In this document: positions 46,489-56,550 of the stretch, in pieces
How positions within the stretch are numbered: position 1 is the stretch's first letter
Layout: each line of letters starts with the position of its first letter
From: Sphingomonas_E sp042693015
GTDB lineage: Bacteria; Pseudomonadota; Alphaproteobacteria; Sphingomonadales; Sphingomonadaceae
Assembly (NCBI RefSeq): GCF_042693015.1
Contig: NZ_CP170544.1
Span: 4,216,001 to 4,280,000, forward strand
DNA: 64,000 bases
Direction of reading: 5' to 3'
Notes under the pieces: model-generated
Databases searched by the model: none
The model's input: only the letters and a program-made list of their open reading frames with translations
Told to the model about the DNA's origin: nothing
Position numbers and translations under genes: made by a program

Positions 46489-48012
46489 ATGCTCATGGAA
46501 GCGGACCTGCCCAACGATGTCGAAGCGCTACGAGCGCTCGTCCTGGGACAGGCCCGCGAGCTCGAAGCGCTGAAGGCTTTCCAGGCTGAGGTTGAACGTC
46601 TGAAGGCGATCATCGAGGCTTTGCAGCGCCATCGCTTCGGCCGCCGTTCCGAACAGTTGGATGTCGACCAGTTCGAACTCGCCCTTGAGGAAGTCGAGGC
46701 GGCATTGGCCGAGGCCGAGCATGCTCACGACAAGGCAAGGCGAGTTCCGGCCGATCGGCCGCGCAAGACCAACCGCGGATCACTGCCCACCCACCTCGAG
46801 CGGATCGAGCAGGTTGTCGATGTCGAGGACAAGGCGTGCCCCTGCTGTGGCAGCGTTCTCCACCAGATCGGCGAGGACGTAGCCGAGCGGCTCGATGTCG
46901 TGCCAACCACCTTTCGCGTGCTGGTGACGCGTCGCCCCCGCTATGGTTGCCGCTCCTGCGAGAGCGCGGTCGTCCAGGCCCTGGCGCCGGCGCGGATCGT
47001 CGACGGGGGGATTCCCACTGAGGCGCTGATCGCGCAGGTACTCGTCGCCAAATATGCCGATCATCTTCCCTTGTACCGGCAGGCACAGATCTATGCCCGG
47101 CAAGGTATCCAGCTCGATCGCTCGACGCTGGCCGACTGGGTTGGCAGGGCAGCCTGGTATCTGCGCCCCTTACGCGACCACATCCTGGAACGGCTGCGAC
47201 GATCGGAGCGGCTGTTTGCCGATGAGACGACGGCACCGGTGCTCAACCCGGGCACCGGAAGGACGAAGACCGGCCAGATCTGGGCCTATGCCCGTGATGA
47301 TCGCCCCTGCGGTGGCGATGATCCGCCGATGGTCGCCTATGTCTACGCTGCCGATCGCAAGAGTGAACGGGTCGAGGCCCATCTCGGCGACTTCGTCGGC
47401 ATCCTTCAGGTCGATGGCTACGGCGGCTATACTGCGCTCGCCAAGCGGCGCCAGCAGGTAAGCCTCGCCTTTTGTTGGGCGCACGTGCGCCGCAAGTTTT
47501 ATGAGCTGGCTGACAGCTCTCCGGTAGCAACGGAAGTGCTGCGCCGGATCGCCGGACTCTACGTCATCGAGGACGAGGTTCGCGGCACGCCTCCTGAGCA
47601 GCGGCGGCACGTCCGCGCCGAGCGCAGCCGCGTCATTGTCGACGATCTGCGCCATTACCTCGAAGCTCGCAGTCGCCAGGTCAGCGCCAAGAGCAAGCTT
47701 GGCGAAGCTATCCGCTACGCACTCACCCGTTGGAATGGACTCTCACGCTTTCTCGATGATGGACGCATCGACCTCGACAACAATACAGTCGAGCGAAGCA
47801 TCAGGCCCTTGGCCCTCAATCGGAAAAATGCCCTGTTCGCGGGCTCCGACGAGGGTGGCGACAACTGGGCGGTGGTCGCCACGCTCATCGAGAACTGCAA
47901 GCTTTACGGCATCAATCCCCATGCCTGGTTGACCCAGACGCTCACCAAGCTCGCCAGCGGCCATCCCGCAAATAGCGTCGGGGACCTCATGCCTTGGACT
48001 GCAGTGGGCTGA
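46489..48012 (+). CDS. tnpC: IS66-family transposase TnpC (inner element)
   Basis: 507 residues. It has an N-terminal leucine-zipper-like helix (RALVLGQARELEALKAFQAE), a zinc-finger segment with CPCCGSVLHQIGE, the DDE catalytic core with LFADETTAPVLNPG and ILQVDGYGGYTALA, and the glutamate region DNNTVERSIRPLALNRKN. It cuts and joins the element ends. Confidence 0.94.
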   Translation: MLMEADLPNDVEALRALVLGQARELEALKAFQAEVERLKAIIEALQRHRFGRRSEQLDVDQFELALEEVEAALAEAEHAHDKARRVPADRPRKTNRGSLPTHLERIEQVVDVEDKACPCCGSVLHQIGEDVAERLDVVPTTFRVLVTRRPRYGCRSCESAVVQALAPARIVDGGIPTEALIAQVLVAKYADHLPLYRQAQIYARQGIQLDRSTLADWVGRAAWYLRPLRDHILERLRRSERLFADETTAPVLNPGTGRTKTGQIWAYARDDRPCGGDDPPMVAYVYAADRKSERVEAHLGDFVGILQVDGYGGYTALAKRRQQVSLAFCWAHVRRKFYELADSSPVATEVLRRIAGLYVIEDEVRGTPPEQRRHVRAERSRVIVDDLRHYLEARSRQVSAKSKLGEAIRYALTRWNGLSRFLDDGRIDLDNNTVERSIRPLALNRKNALFAGSDEGGDNWAVVATLIENCKLYGINPHAWLTQTLTKLASGHPANSVGDLMPWTAVG

Positions 48013-48025
48013 GAACACCGCTTAC

Positions 48026-48033
48026 CTGAGGGA
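48026..48033. repeat. Target duplication of inner IS66, right
   Basis: CTGAGGGA, exact copy of 45598-45605. Confidence 0.92.
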
Positions 48034-48318
48034 GGCGTTCGCGCCCGGTGCTCGCGTTGCTGAAGTATGCCGGCGGCATGATATCTCTTCGGCCCTGATC
48101 TACACCTGGCGGCGTAAACTGCGCGAGGCCCATGCCGAACCGGCCCCTGAAGATTTGCCAGCTCCCGATTTCGCCGCGGCCGTGATGATCGAGGACGCGG
48201 AACCCGCGCATCTCGGTGCGCAGCCCGCGATCATCATCGACCTGGCGCGCGGCAAGCGGATCAGCATCTTTGCCTCGGCATCGCCGGCACTGGTGGCCTC
48301 AGCCTTGAAGGCGTTGCG

Positions 48319-48660
48319 ATGATCCCTGCGGGCGCCCGCGTGTGGATTGCGATGGGGCACACAGACATGAGGAAGGGGATGCAGGGTCTGGCCTTGCTGG
48401 TCCAGCAGGGCCTGAAGCGCGATCCCCATGGCGGCGACCTGTTTGTCTTTCGTGGGCGCGCCGGATCGCTGGTAAAGCTCATCTGGCACGATGGGATCGG
48501 CATGTCGCTCTACGCCAAGCGTCTCGAGAAGGGCCGGTTCGTGTGGCCGTCGGCGAAGGACGGCATGGTGTCGCTGACCAGCGCGCAGCTCGCATGCCTG
48601 CTCGACGGGATCGACTGGCGTAACCCGCAATATTCCTGGCGTCCGCAGAGCGCCGGATAG
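48319..48660 (+). CDS. tnpB: IS66-family TnpB (outer element)
   Basis: 113 residues. RVWIAMGHTDMRKGMQGLAL and FVFRGRAGSLVKLIWHDGIG match the Orf2 family. Its ATG overlaps the outer tnpA stop (ATGA). It is intact. Confidence 0.93.
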   Translation: MIPAGARVWIAMGHTDMRKGMQGLALLVQQGLKRDPHGGDLFVFRGRAGSLVKLIWHDGIGMSLYAKRLEKGRFVWPSAKDGMVSLTSAQLACLLDGIDWRNPQYSWRPQSAG

Positions 48661-48732
48661 CGCGTTCGTTTTCTTCTCTTCCCTCGCATTTTGCGCTTCA
48701 TTCGGGCGCTTTTCTGTGATTCCATCGCGGTC

Positions 48733-50376
48733 ATGGAAGCTGCCGTTTCGCCCCTTCCTGACGACATCGAAGCGCTCAAGGCGCTGCTGGCGAGCGCGAC
48801 CCAGCGGGCCGATGAGGCCGAGGCCAGGCTCGCCAATGCCCATGCTCGCGAGAGCGCCACGGAGGCGGTGATCGCGCACCTCAAGCTGCAGATCGCCAAG
48901 CTCAGGCGTGAGCAGTTCGGCGCCGGCGCTGAGCGCACCCGCCGGCTGCTCGACCAGATGGAGCTGCAGCTGGAAGATCTCGAGGCCGACGCGGCCGAGG
49001 ACGACCTTGCAGCGGAAGGCGCAGCCGAGAAGACCGCGACCGTCACTGCCTTCGAACGCAAGCGGCCGGCCCGGAAGCCGTTTCCCGAACACCTGCCGCG
49101 CGAGCGGGTCGTCGTGCCGGCGCCGTGCTCTTGCCCGGCCTGTGGCGGCAGCCGGCTGTCGAAGCTTGGCGAGGACGTCACCGAGACGCTCGAGGTTATC
49201 CCGCGCGCCTGGAAGGTCATCCAGACCGTCCGCGAGAAGTTCTCCTGCCGGGACTGTGAGGCGATCACGCAGCCGCCCGCGCCCTTCCACGTCGTGCCGC
49301 GCGGCTGGGCGGGCCCCAGCTTCCTCGCCATGCTGCTGTTCGAGAAGTACGGGCAACACCAACCGCTCAACCGCCAGGCCGAGCGCTTCGCGCGCGAAGG
49401 CGTGCCGCTCAGCACTTCCACGCTCGCCGACCAGGTCGGCGCAGCCGCCTTCGCGCTGATGCCGCTTTTCCGGCGGATCGAGGCCAATGTTCTGGCGGCA
49501 GAGCGACTGCACGGCGACGATACGACGGTGCCGGTCATGGCCCGGGGGAAGACCGATACCGCCCGATTATGGGTTTATGTCCGCGATGATCGGCCCTTCG
49601 CCGGTGCCGATCCGCCAGCGGCGCTGTTCCACTACTCACGCGACCGGCGTGGCGAACATCCCCAGAGGCATCTCGCATCCTGGTCAGGGATCCTGCAGGC
49701 CGATGCCTATGGTGGCTATGGCGAGCTCTACGCTCTTGGTCGCCAGCCCGGATCTGTGCTCGAGGCCGGATGCTTCGCCCACGCAAGGCGCAAGTTCTTC
49801 GAGTTGGCGGACGTCGCCGGTGCGGCGCGCCGGAAGAGCCGCGGCGAACATGCGGGGATGATCTATCCGACCGCGCTCGAGGCCGTGCAGCGGATCGATG
49901 CCCTGTTCGATATCGAGCGCGGCATCAACGGCAAGGACAGCGCCGAGCGGCTCGCTGTGCGGCGCGATCTGAGCGCGCCGCTGGTGGCAGAACTCCACGC
50001 CTGGCTCACCACTCAGCTCGCCCGGCTGTCGCGCAACCATGATCTCGCCAAGGCCATCAACTACATGCTCCGGCGCTGGGATGCCTTCACCCGCTTCCTC
50101 GACGATGGCAGGGTGTGTCTGACCAACAATGCCGCCGAGCGCGCCCTACGCTGCGTGCCGCTAGGGCGGAAGGCCTGGCTGTTCTGTGGATCTGATCGCG
50201 GCGGCCAGCGCGCCGCGGTGCTCTACACGCTCATCCAGACCGCACGGCTCAACGACGTCGATCCGCAAGCCTGGCTCGCCGACGTCCTCGCGCGCATCGC
50301 CGATCATCCCGTCAACCAGCTCGATGCTCTGTTGCCGTGGAACTGGCGGCCTCATCCCGCGGCCATTGCCGCCTGA
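48733..50376 (+). CDS. tnpC: IS66-family transposase TnpC (outer element)
   Basis: 547 residues from ATG 48733. A coiled-coil N-terminus (LLASATQRADEAEARLANAH) is followed by zinc-finger CSCPACGGSRLSKLGED, the catalytic core (HGDDTTVPVMARG, ILQADAYGGYGELYALG) and TNNAAERALRCVPLGRK with the glutamate. It is intact although its tnpA partner is broken, so transposition would need a TnpA in trans. Confidence 0.94.
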   Translation: MEAAVSPLPDDIEALKALLASATQRADEAEARLANAHARESATEAVIAHLKLQIAKLRREQFGAGAERTRRLLDQMELQLEDLEADAAEDDLAAEGAAEKTATVTAFERKRPARKPFPEHLPRERVVVPAPCSCPACGGSRLSKLGEDVTETLEVIPRAWKVIQTVREKFSCRDCEAITQPPAPFHVVPRGWAGPSFLAMLLFEKYGQHQPLNRQAERFAREGVPLSTSTLADQVGAAAFALMPLFRRIEANVLAAERLHGDDTTVPVMARGKTDTARLWVYVRDDRPFAGADPPAALFHYSRDRRGEHPQRHLASWSGILQADAYGGYGELYALGRQPGSVLEAGCFAHARRKFFELADVAGAARRKSRGEHAGMIYPTALEAVQRIDALFDIERGINGKDSAERLAVRRDLSAPLVAELHAWLTTQLARLSRNHDLAKAINYMLRRWDAFTRFLDDGRVCLTNNAAERALRCVPLGRKAWLFCGSDRGGQRAAVLYTLIQTARLNDVDPQAWLADVLARIADHPVNQLDALLPWNWRPHPAAIAA

Positions 50377-50603
50377 TGCCGCAGATCAACAAGATCCACG
50401 CCGTCCGTACGATCAGCCTCGTCGCTCGCGAACTGGGCGAGGATGTCGAATGGCTCGCGGAAATCGCCACCGAGATGGAGCCTGAAGACGGCCTGATCTG
50501 GGTCTATGGTCCCGGCGACGAAGACGCCGTCATGGCCTTCTCCGACGACGGCGTCGACAACCTAATCAACCTCGTCGAAATCCACCGGCAAAACGGCGAT
50601 TAG
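50376..50603 (+). CDS. Small IS66 accessory protein
   Basis: 75 residues starting in an ATGA overlap with tnpC. Acidic, with SLVARELGEDVEWLAEIATE and DEDAVMAFSDDGVDNLINLV. It looks like the small passenger ORF often attached to alphaproteobacterial IS66 elements; function unknown. Confidence 0.7.
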   Translation: MPQINKIHAVRTISLVARELGEDVEWLAEIATEMEPEDGLIWVYGPGDEDAVMAFSDDGVDNLINLVEIHRQNGD

Positions 50604-50633
50604 CTCAGGCCGCGGCCCTCACCGGATGCATAC

Positions 50634-50641
50634 TCTGTTCC
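50634..50641. repeat. Target duplication of outer IS66, right
   Basis: TCTGTTCC, exact copy of 45433-45440. Confidence 0.9.
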
Positions 50642-50765
50642 AGCAGTCATCGAATATGCGCCGGCCGACGGCTGTCCCATCGCACCGACCGAGTTGGAAG
50701 GGCGATTGACCCAGGATGGGGCGCAACCTAGCGGCTTCAGATATCGCGAAAATGTCGGGAAATGC
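50642..50765 (+). pseudogene. Continuation of the old TnpA relic
   Basis: When the outer IS is removed this joins the relic at 45291-45440 at the TCTGTTCC site. A frame across the join reads PAVIEYAPADGCPI, but no full TnpA is recovered. It ends where the third IS66 copy begins. Confidence 0.3.
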
Positions 50766-50850
50766 GTATCCATCCGGCGGGTCCAGCCTTGTCGATGAGG
50801 TGAGCGACCGGTCTTAAACGAGCTCATAAGAGTGCGCTTAGTAGCGGTCG

Positions 50851-51155
50851 ATGGGTCAGATCACGGTGTTTTCCGGCCCGGAGCTCGCGTTGCTGAAGTA
50901 TGCCGACGCCATGATATCTCTTCGGCCCTGATCTACACTTGGCGGCGTAAACTGCGCGAGGCCCATGCCGAACCGGCCCCTGAAGATTTGCCAGCTCCCG
51001 ATTTCGCCGCGGCCGTGATGATCGAGGGCGTGGAACCCGCGCACCCCGGTGCGCAGCCCGCGATCATCATCGACCTGGCGCGCGGCAAGCGGATCAGCAT
51101 CTTTGCCTCGGCATCGCCGGCGCTGGTGGCCTCAGCCTTGAAGGCATTGCGATGA
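50851..51155 (+). pseudogene. Decayed TnpA of third IS66 copy
   Basis: The first codons MGQITVFSGPE match the outer TnpA, but a deletion after CCGGAG removes about 30 codons and changes frame. The remainder from RVAEVCRRHD is readable to the stop at 51155. Confidence 0.85.
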
Positions 51156-51492
51156 TCCCTGCGGGCGCCCGCGTGTGGATCGCGATGGGCATACAGACAT
51201 GAGGAAGGGGATGCAGGGTCTGGCCTTGCCGGTCCAACAGGGCTTGAAGCGCGATCCCCATGGCGGCGACCTGTTTGTCTTTCGTGGGCGCGCCGGATTG
51301 CTGGTAAGGCTCATCTGGCACGATGGGATCGGCATGTCGCTCTACGTCAAGCGCCTCGAGAAGGGCCGGTTCGTCTGGCCCTCTGCGAAGGACGGTATGG
51401 TGTCGCTGACAGCCTCACAACTGGCCTGCCTGCTCGACGGGATCGACTGGTGTAACCCGCAATATTCCTGGCGTCCGCAGAGCGCTGGATAG
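51152..51492 (+). pseudogene. Decayed TnpB of third IS66 copy
   Basis: It starts at ATG 51152, overlapping tnpA as in the intact copy, but one G is missing in the GATGGG(G)CA stretch at about 51188, shifting frame. After that the Orf2 blocks FVFRGRAGLLVRLIWHDG are readable. Confidence 0.85.
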
Positions 51493-53056
51493 GGGTTCGT
51501 TTTCTTCTCTGCCCTCGCATTTCGCGCTTCATTAGGGCACTTTCTGTGATTCCATCGCGGTCATGGAGCTGCCGTTTCGCCCCTTCCTGACGATATCGAA
51601 GCGCTCAAGGCGCTGCTGGCGAACGCGACCCAGCGGGCCGATGAGGCCGGGGCAGGCTCGCCAATGCCCATGCTCGCGAGAGCGCCACGGAGGCGGTGAT
51701 CGCGCATCTCAAGCTGCAGATCGCCAAGCTTAGGCGTGAGCAGTATGGCGCCGGCGCTGAGCGCACCCGCCGCCTGCTCGACCAGATGGAGCTGCTGCTG
51801 GAAGATCTCGAGGCCGACGCGGCCGAGGACAACCTTGCAGCGGAAGGTGCAGCCAAGAAGACCGCGACCGTCACTGCCTTCGAACGCAAGCGGCCGGCCC
51901 GGAGGCCGTTTCCCGAATACGTGCCGCGCGAAGGGGTCGTCGTGCCGGCGCCGTGCTCTTGCCCGGCCTGTGGCGGCAGCCGGCTGTCGAAGCTCGGCGA
52001 GGACGTCACCGAGACGCTCGAGGTTATCCCGTGCGCCTGGAAGGTCATCCAGACCGTCCGCGAGAAGTTCTCCTGCCGAGACTGCGAGGCGATCACACAG
52101 CCGCCTGCGCCCTTCCACGTCGTGGCGCGCGCGGCTGGGCGGGCCCAGCTTCCTCGCCATGCCGCTGTTCGAGAAGTACGGGCAACACTAGCCCCTCAAC
52201 CGTCAGGCCGAGCGCTTCGCGCGCGAAGGCGTGCCGCTCAGCACCTCGACGCTTGCCGACCAGGTCGGTGCCGTCGCCTTCGCGTTGATGCCGCTCTACC
52301 GGCTCATCGAGGCGCAGGTCCTCGCTGCTGAGCGATTGCATGGCGACCGTGCCGGTCATGGCCAAGGTGAAGACCGACACGGCCCGATTGGGGGTGTACG
52401 TGCGCGATGATCGGCCGTTCGGCGGTGCCGATCCGCCCGCAGCGCTGTTCCACTACTCGCGCGATCGGCGTGGCGACCATCCAAGGGCGCGTCTCGCGTC
52501 ATGGTCGGGGATCCTGCAGGCCGACGCCTATGGCGGCTACGCCGACCTCTACGCCCTGGGTCGCTTGCCAGCGCCCGTCGTCGAGGCTGGCTGCTTCGCC
52601 CACGCAAGGCGCAAGTTCTTCGAGTTGGCCGACGTTGCCCGCAAGAAGAGCCGCGGTGAGCATGCAAGCCTGATCTATCCGATCGCGCTTGAGGCCGTGC
52701 AGCGGATCGATGCTCTGCTCGATGTCGAGCGCGCCATCAATGGCAAGGACGCTGCCGACCGGCTCGCGGTCCGTCGCGAACTGAGCGCGCCACTGATGGC
52801 CGAATTGCACGTCTGGCCCACCGCTCAACTCGCGAAACTTTCGCGCAGCCACGACCTCGCCAAGGCCATCATCTACATGCTCCGCCGGTGGGATGCCTTC
52901 ACCCGCTTCCTCGACGATGGCAGGATTTGCCTGACGAACAACGCGGCCGAACGTGCCCTGCGCTGCGTGCCGCTCGGCCGAAAGGCCTGGCTGTTCTGCG
53001 GATCTGACCGAGGCGGCCAGCGCGCAGCGATCTTCTACACGCTGATCCAGACGCCA

Positions 53057-53076
53057 TTATGCCGCGCGCGGCATAA
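53057..53076. repeat. 20-bp perfect palindrome at the left RIT boundary
   Basis: TTATGCCGCGCGCGGCATAA is its own reverse complement. It sits just outside the left 90-bp repeat and has no counterpart at the right end. Confidence 0.7.
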
Positions 53077-53080
53077 GGAC

Positions 53081-53170
53081 ATTTATGCCGAGCCGCAGAT
53101 TATGCCGCTTGGGCGCGGGATGCCGCGGATATCTGACGGTTTCGAGGTAATCCGCTCGGCATAGTTTCCT
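53081..53170. repeat. Left inverted repeat of RIT element
   Basis: Contains TTTATGCCGAGC, TTATGCCGCTTGGG and GCTCGGCATAG in the same order as the complement of 56551-56640. Confidence 0.72.
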
Positions 53171-53203
53171 CTTGGCGCACGCCATGTACGCGGAGGAACA
53201 GCC

Positions 53204-53769
53204 ATGATTAGCGACGCTTATTTGACCAGGAGCCGTGTCGTGCGCGGCCTGAGGGATGACCCGTTCGGCGAGCACATTGATCTCTATATCGAGGAGCTTC
53301 AGCGGCGAGGTAACAGCCTGGAGATCGGCCATCGATATTTAAGCCTGGCTTGGGATTTTGGGTTCTGACTGGACGCCATCGGTTCTGGCCTCCCCGATAT
53401 TCAGGAAGCGCTCGTCACCCGATACCTTGCCGAACGATCGCGGCACCGTCCGCGATACAGAGGATGCCCTTGCGCTCGCTCGATTGTTGTCCATCCTGCG
53501 TGACGCCAACATCCTGGCACCTCGAGCTGGCATCCACACAGTCGCCGGTTCGGCCATCAGGCGTGCCGGTTGTGACGGGTTTGGCCCGCCGCGGCTCGCA
53601 CGCCTTCCAACACAGCTTGGCGACAGGCCTGTTGCAATCGGGCGCCACGCTGACCGAGATCGGCCAGCTTCTGCGCCATGAGCAGCATGATACGACCCGG
53701 ATCTACGCGAAGGTGGATCTCGACGCTCTGCGCCCTCTGGGCCTGCCCTGGTTGGGAGGCAAGCCATGA
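53204..53769 (+). pseudogene. First RIT tyrosine recombinase, decayed
   Basis: It starts ISDAYLTRSRVV and has the N-terminal SAM-like helix (EHIDLYIEELQRRGNSLEIG), then a TGA at 53366-53368 where tryptophan would be expected. The middle is deleted; the end (SHAFQHSLATGLLQSGATL, RHEQHDTTRIYAKVDL) keeps the His-x-x-[His] and tyrosine of the active site. Not functional. Confidence 0.78.
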
Positions 53770-54755
53770 GCACACTGCGTCAGGCGTTGACCGCTATCTG
53801 CACATGCGACGCGGGTTCGGCTATCGCTACGACGGCGACGAACATTGTCTCGGCGATTTCGTCACATTCATGGATGCGGCACAGGCGGCGGTCATCACAC
53901 GCAAGCTCGCCTTGGCCTGGATCACCAAGGCTCCGCGCGCGTCCCGGCCCAACCGACTATCGATGGTGCGCGGGTTCGCCCGGCATCTTTCCAGCATCGA
54001 GCCCGGCACCGAGATACCCCCCCGCGGGTATCTTTCCAGCGCCCAGGCGAACGCCCCCTTACATCTACACGGAAGAGGAGATCGAGCGGCTGCTTGAAGC
54101 GACGCTCAGTTGGGGCCTGGCCAAGGGCATCAACCGCCAGACCTATCAGTGCCTGTTCGGCCTGCTCGCGGCTACGGGCATGCGCCTGGGCGAGGCGATC
54201 GGTCTCGCGCGCGCCGATGTCGATCTCGAAGCCGGGATATTGACGCTGCGCGAGGCCAAGGGCGGCAAGGATCGGCTCGTCCCGCTGCATCCGACCACTA
54301 CCAAGGCACTCGCCGACTATGCAGCGCGGCGCGACGATTACCGTATCTGCCGCAAGAGCGGCTGGTTCTTCGTTCTGCGAGGGGAACAGCGGCTGCGTCC
54401 CCAGTACGCGGAACGGGTATTCATGGGCGTGACCCGGCGGATCGGGCTACGGGATTCCGGACCGCATAGTCGCGGCCCGCGCCTGCACGACTTTCGTCAT
54501 AGCTTTGCCGTCAGCACCCTCCTGCGCTGGTACCGCGAAGGCGAAGATGTCGAGTGCCTGCTGCCGACGTTCACCACCTATCTCGGCCACAGCAAGGTCC
54601 GCGACACCTATTGGTACCTGTCGCCCTGTCCCGAGCTCATGAACGAGGCCGCGAGCAGGCTAGAAGCACGCTGGGGGACGGGTCATGACGGGCGCCGCGA
54701 CCCTGGCTCCGCTCATCGAGCGTTTCTTCACCCAGCGCCTCATGCAGCAACGTAA
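53766..54755 (+). pseudogene. Second RIT tyrosine recombinase, frameshifted
   Basis: It starts in an ATGA overlap with the first. Frame changes near 53790 and 54050 separate the start (MSTLRQAL), the N-terminal domain (YLHMRRGFGYRYDGDEHC) and the catalytic part (TEEEIERLLEATLSWGL onward, TGMRLGEAIGLARADVDL, LHDFRHSFAVS, LGHSKVRDTYWYL). The natural stop is uncertain because the frame continues into the third gene. Confidence 0.8.
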
Positions 54756-55684
54756 CGCCAGCCCGCACACATCGCTTCCTACCGCGATACTTTCCGGCTG
54801 CTGTTTGCCTTCGGGCAGGCGAGGTTGGGCAAGCCGCCCTCCCAGTTCGAGCTGGCCGATCTCGACGCCCCCGTTCATCGGCGCCTTCCTCGACGATCTC
54901 GAGGCAAGTCGTTCGATCGGGATCAGGGCACGCAACCTGTACCTTACCGCCATTCGTGCTTTCTTCCGCTTCGTCGCGTTCGAGGAGCCCGCCTATGCCG
55001 GACGGAGCCAGCGGGTGCTCGCGATCCCGGGCAAGCTCCACGACAAACGCGAGGTGCATTTCCTCACCCGCAGCGAGATCGACGCGATCCTCGCGGCGCC
55101 TGACCGGAGCACCTGGATCGGTCGGCGTGATTACATGCTGCTCCATTTCGCAGCGCAGACCGGCCTGCGGCTCTCTGAGATTGTCCAACTCGAACGCGAC
55201 GCCGTCGTTCTTGGCACCGGCGCGCACGTCCGGTGCCTGGGCAAGGGTCGCAAGGAGCGTTCCACCCCGTTAACCCGGCAGACGTGCCTTGCAGTCCGAG
55301 CGTGGCTCGATGAGGCGGGACAGCGCGGTTCGACGAAGCTGTTCTCCAACATTCACGGTAGCGATCTGAGCGCCGATGCTGTGCAGCGTCTCCTCGCGCG
55401 TCATGTCGAGATCGCAAGGCAGCGATGCGCGTCGTTTGGCCGCAAACGGGTCACGCCGCACGTGCTCGGCGCAGTGTGGCGATGGAGCTGCTCCAAGCGG
55501 GGGGCGATATTTCGGTAATCGCGCTCTGGCTCCGACATGAGTCCATCAAGACCACTCAGGTCTACCTGCACGCACACCTCGCATTGAAGGAAGCAGCACT
55601 GGCCAGGATCAAGCCGTTCAATGGCAAGAAGGGTGGACGCTATAAGCCTGGTGACCGGCTGCTCGCTTCCTCGACGCGCTATAG
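54685..55684 (+). pseudogene. Third RIT tyrosine recombinase, frameshifted
   Basis: ATG 54685 leads into APLIERFFTQRLMQQRNASPHT, then the frame shifts near 54768 and back near 54873 (the SYRDTFRLLFAFGQARLG block is in the other frame). The catalytic part AQTGLRLSEIVQLERD is followed by a further shift near 55465 before SVAMELLQAGGDISVIALW and HESIKTTQVYLHAHL. A final shift near 55665 precedes the likely stop at 55682. Confidence 0.8.
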
Positions 55685-55958
55685 GTTGGCGTGCGGACTC
55701 GCCTCTGTTATCTATTTGATGCGCTGTGCAAAGGGCAGCGCCGGGACTGGTAATCCCGCCAGAGAAGCAAGCTCGGACACTTCGGTTTCCGGGGTGTCGT
55801 CGCGCATGTCCAAGCCTTCGGGCCAAAGGCGGCGGCGCATGTCTTTGGCATGTTACCAGCTCCGGCGGCTCCCGCGCCTAGCGTGCGGGAGTTCGGGATT
55901 GCACCGCATCCGTCTCGTTCGTTCCGCGTAACCGCCCTGATGCGGACCGGAAGTGACA
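55685..55958. other. Passenger spacer of RIT, no clear gene
   Basis: A minus-strand frame gives RRRLWPEGLDMRDDTPETEV then SELASLAGLPVPALPFAQ, which looks like the tail of a real protein, but no start or ribosome site supports it. Confidence 0.3.
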
Positions 55959-56516
55959 ATGGACAACCTTATCCCCGTCTCATCTCAACGTAGCCTGCCT
56001 GGCAGGCCACTGGCCAACTCCCGCAATGCGGCATTGTGCAGAACCTGTGATGCTCAGCCAGTCCAGCTTCAGCGGACAGGTGAAGGGCGCGACCTGAGCC
56101 GCGCACGCTATCGGCGAGCGGAAGACTTTATGCTCCCCCTTGGACCCGGAGCCCCGGGGGACTGGTCCGACTTCCTTTATTCTTCCGGCATCGTCGCCCA
56201 ACTCGCCTTGTCATCCCATCTGCTCGACGTAGGCTTTCCCGATGCCTGGTGCGCCCGCAACATCGGGCTCCATGTCGACAGATCGCTCGCCTACGCCAAT
56301 GCCAGCGGCCTCGGCTACGAGTGCGCCGAGACCGCGCGCTTGATGCAAGTCCTGTCACCCTATTGGAAATGGAACCGCCGCCATCTGATCGATAGCCCCC
56401 ACCTGAACGATGGCGGCTTCACACCCGATGAAGTGCAGAGGCTGCTGCGATCGCTCATGGATCATGTGCGTCATGTCACCGGACACCAATTGCGTCGCCC
56501 CATCACAAAATCTTGA
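55959..56516 (+). CDS. RIT passenger protein, unknown function
   Basis: 185 residues from ATG 55959. It has a readable mid-section (DWSDFLYSSGIVAQLALSSH, GLHVDRSLAYANASGLGYEC, YWKWNRRHLIDSPHLNDGG). No motif recognised. It lies between the recombinases and the right repeat; it could be a captured gene fragment. Confidence 0.45.
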   Translation: MDNLIPVSSQRSLPGRPLANSRNAALCRTCDAQPVQLQRTGEGRDLSRARYRRAEDFMLPLGPGAPGDWSDFLYSSGIVAQLALSSHLLDVGFPDAWCARNIGLHVDRSLAYANASGLGYECAETARLMQVLSPYWKWNRRHLIDSPHLNDGGFTPDEVQRLLRSLMDHVRHVTGHQLRRPITKS

Positions 56517-56550
56517 GGCCTCGGGCTAATCCTTGGTCCCGCCACGGACC

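Larger units (their letters stand above)
45606..48025 (+). mobile_element. Inner IS66-family element (2420 bp), apparently intact
   Basis: Terminal inverted repeats GTAATCGGTGTTCT and (complemented right end) GTAAGCGGTGTTCT. It carries tnpA, tnpB and tnpC in order with ATGA-type coupling. All three frames are open, so it may still move. Confidence 0.93.
45526..48322 (+). pseudogene. tnpA: TnpA of outer IS66, split by inner IS66
   Basis: The N-terminal part 45526-45605 reads MGQITVFSGPERRRRW and LDIL and is cut by the inner element at CTGAGGGA; the rest continues from 48026 (REAFAPGARVAEVCRRHD and IYTWRRKLREAHAE) to the stop at 48322. TnpA is a small helix-turn-helix protein needed for IS66 transposition. 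As it stands translation ends at a TAA just inside the inner IS. Confidence 0.88.
45441..50633 (+). mobile_element. Outer IS66-family element (5193 bp including inner IS)
   Basis: Ends are GTACCCATCCGGCGG (left) and, complemented, GTATGCATCCGGTGA (right), flanked by the exact 8-bp duplication TCTGTTCC. Without the nested element it would be about 2765 bp. It carries tnpA (interrupted), tnpB, tnpC and a small accessory gene. Confidence 0.92.

Noticed and set aside
53366..53368. TGA in the first RIT recombinase as a read-through or selenocysteine codon
   Set aside because: The gene also has a large deletion and its two partners are frameshifted, so simple decay is enough.
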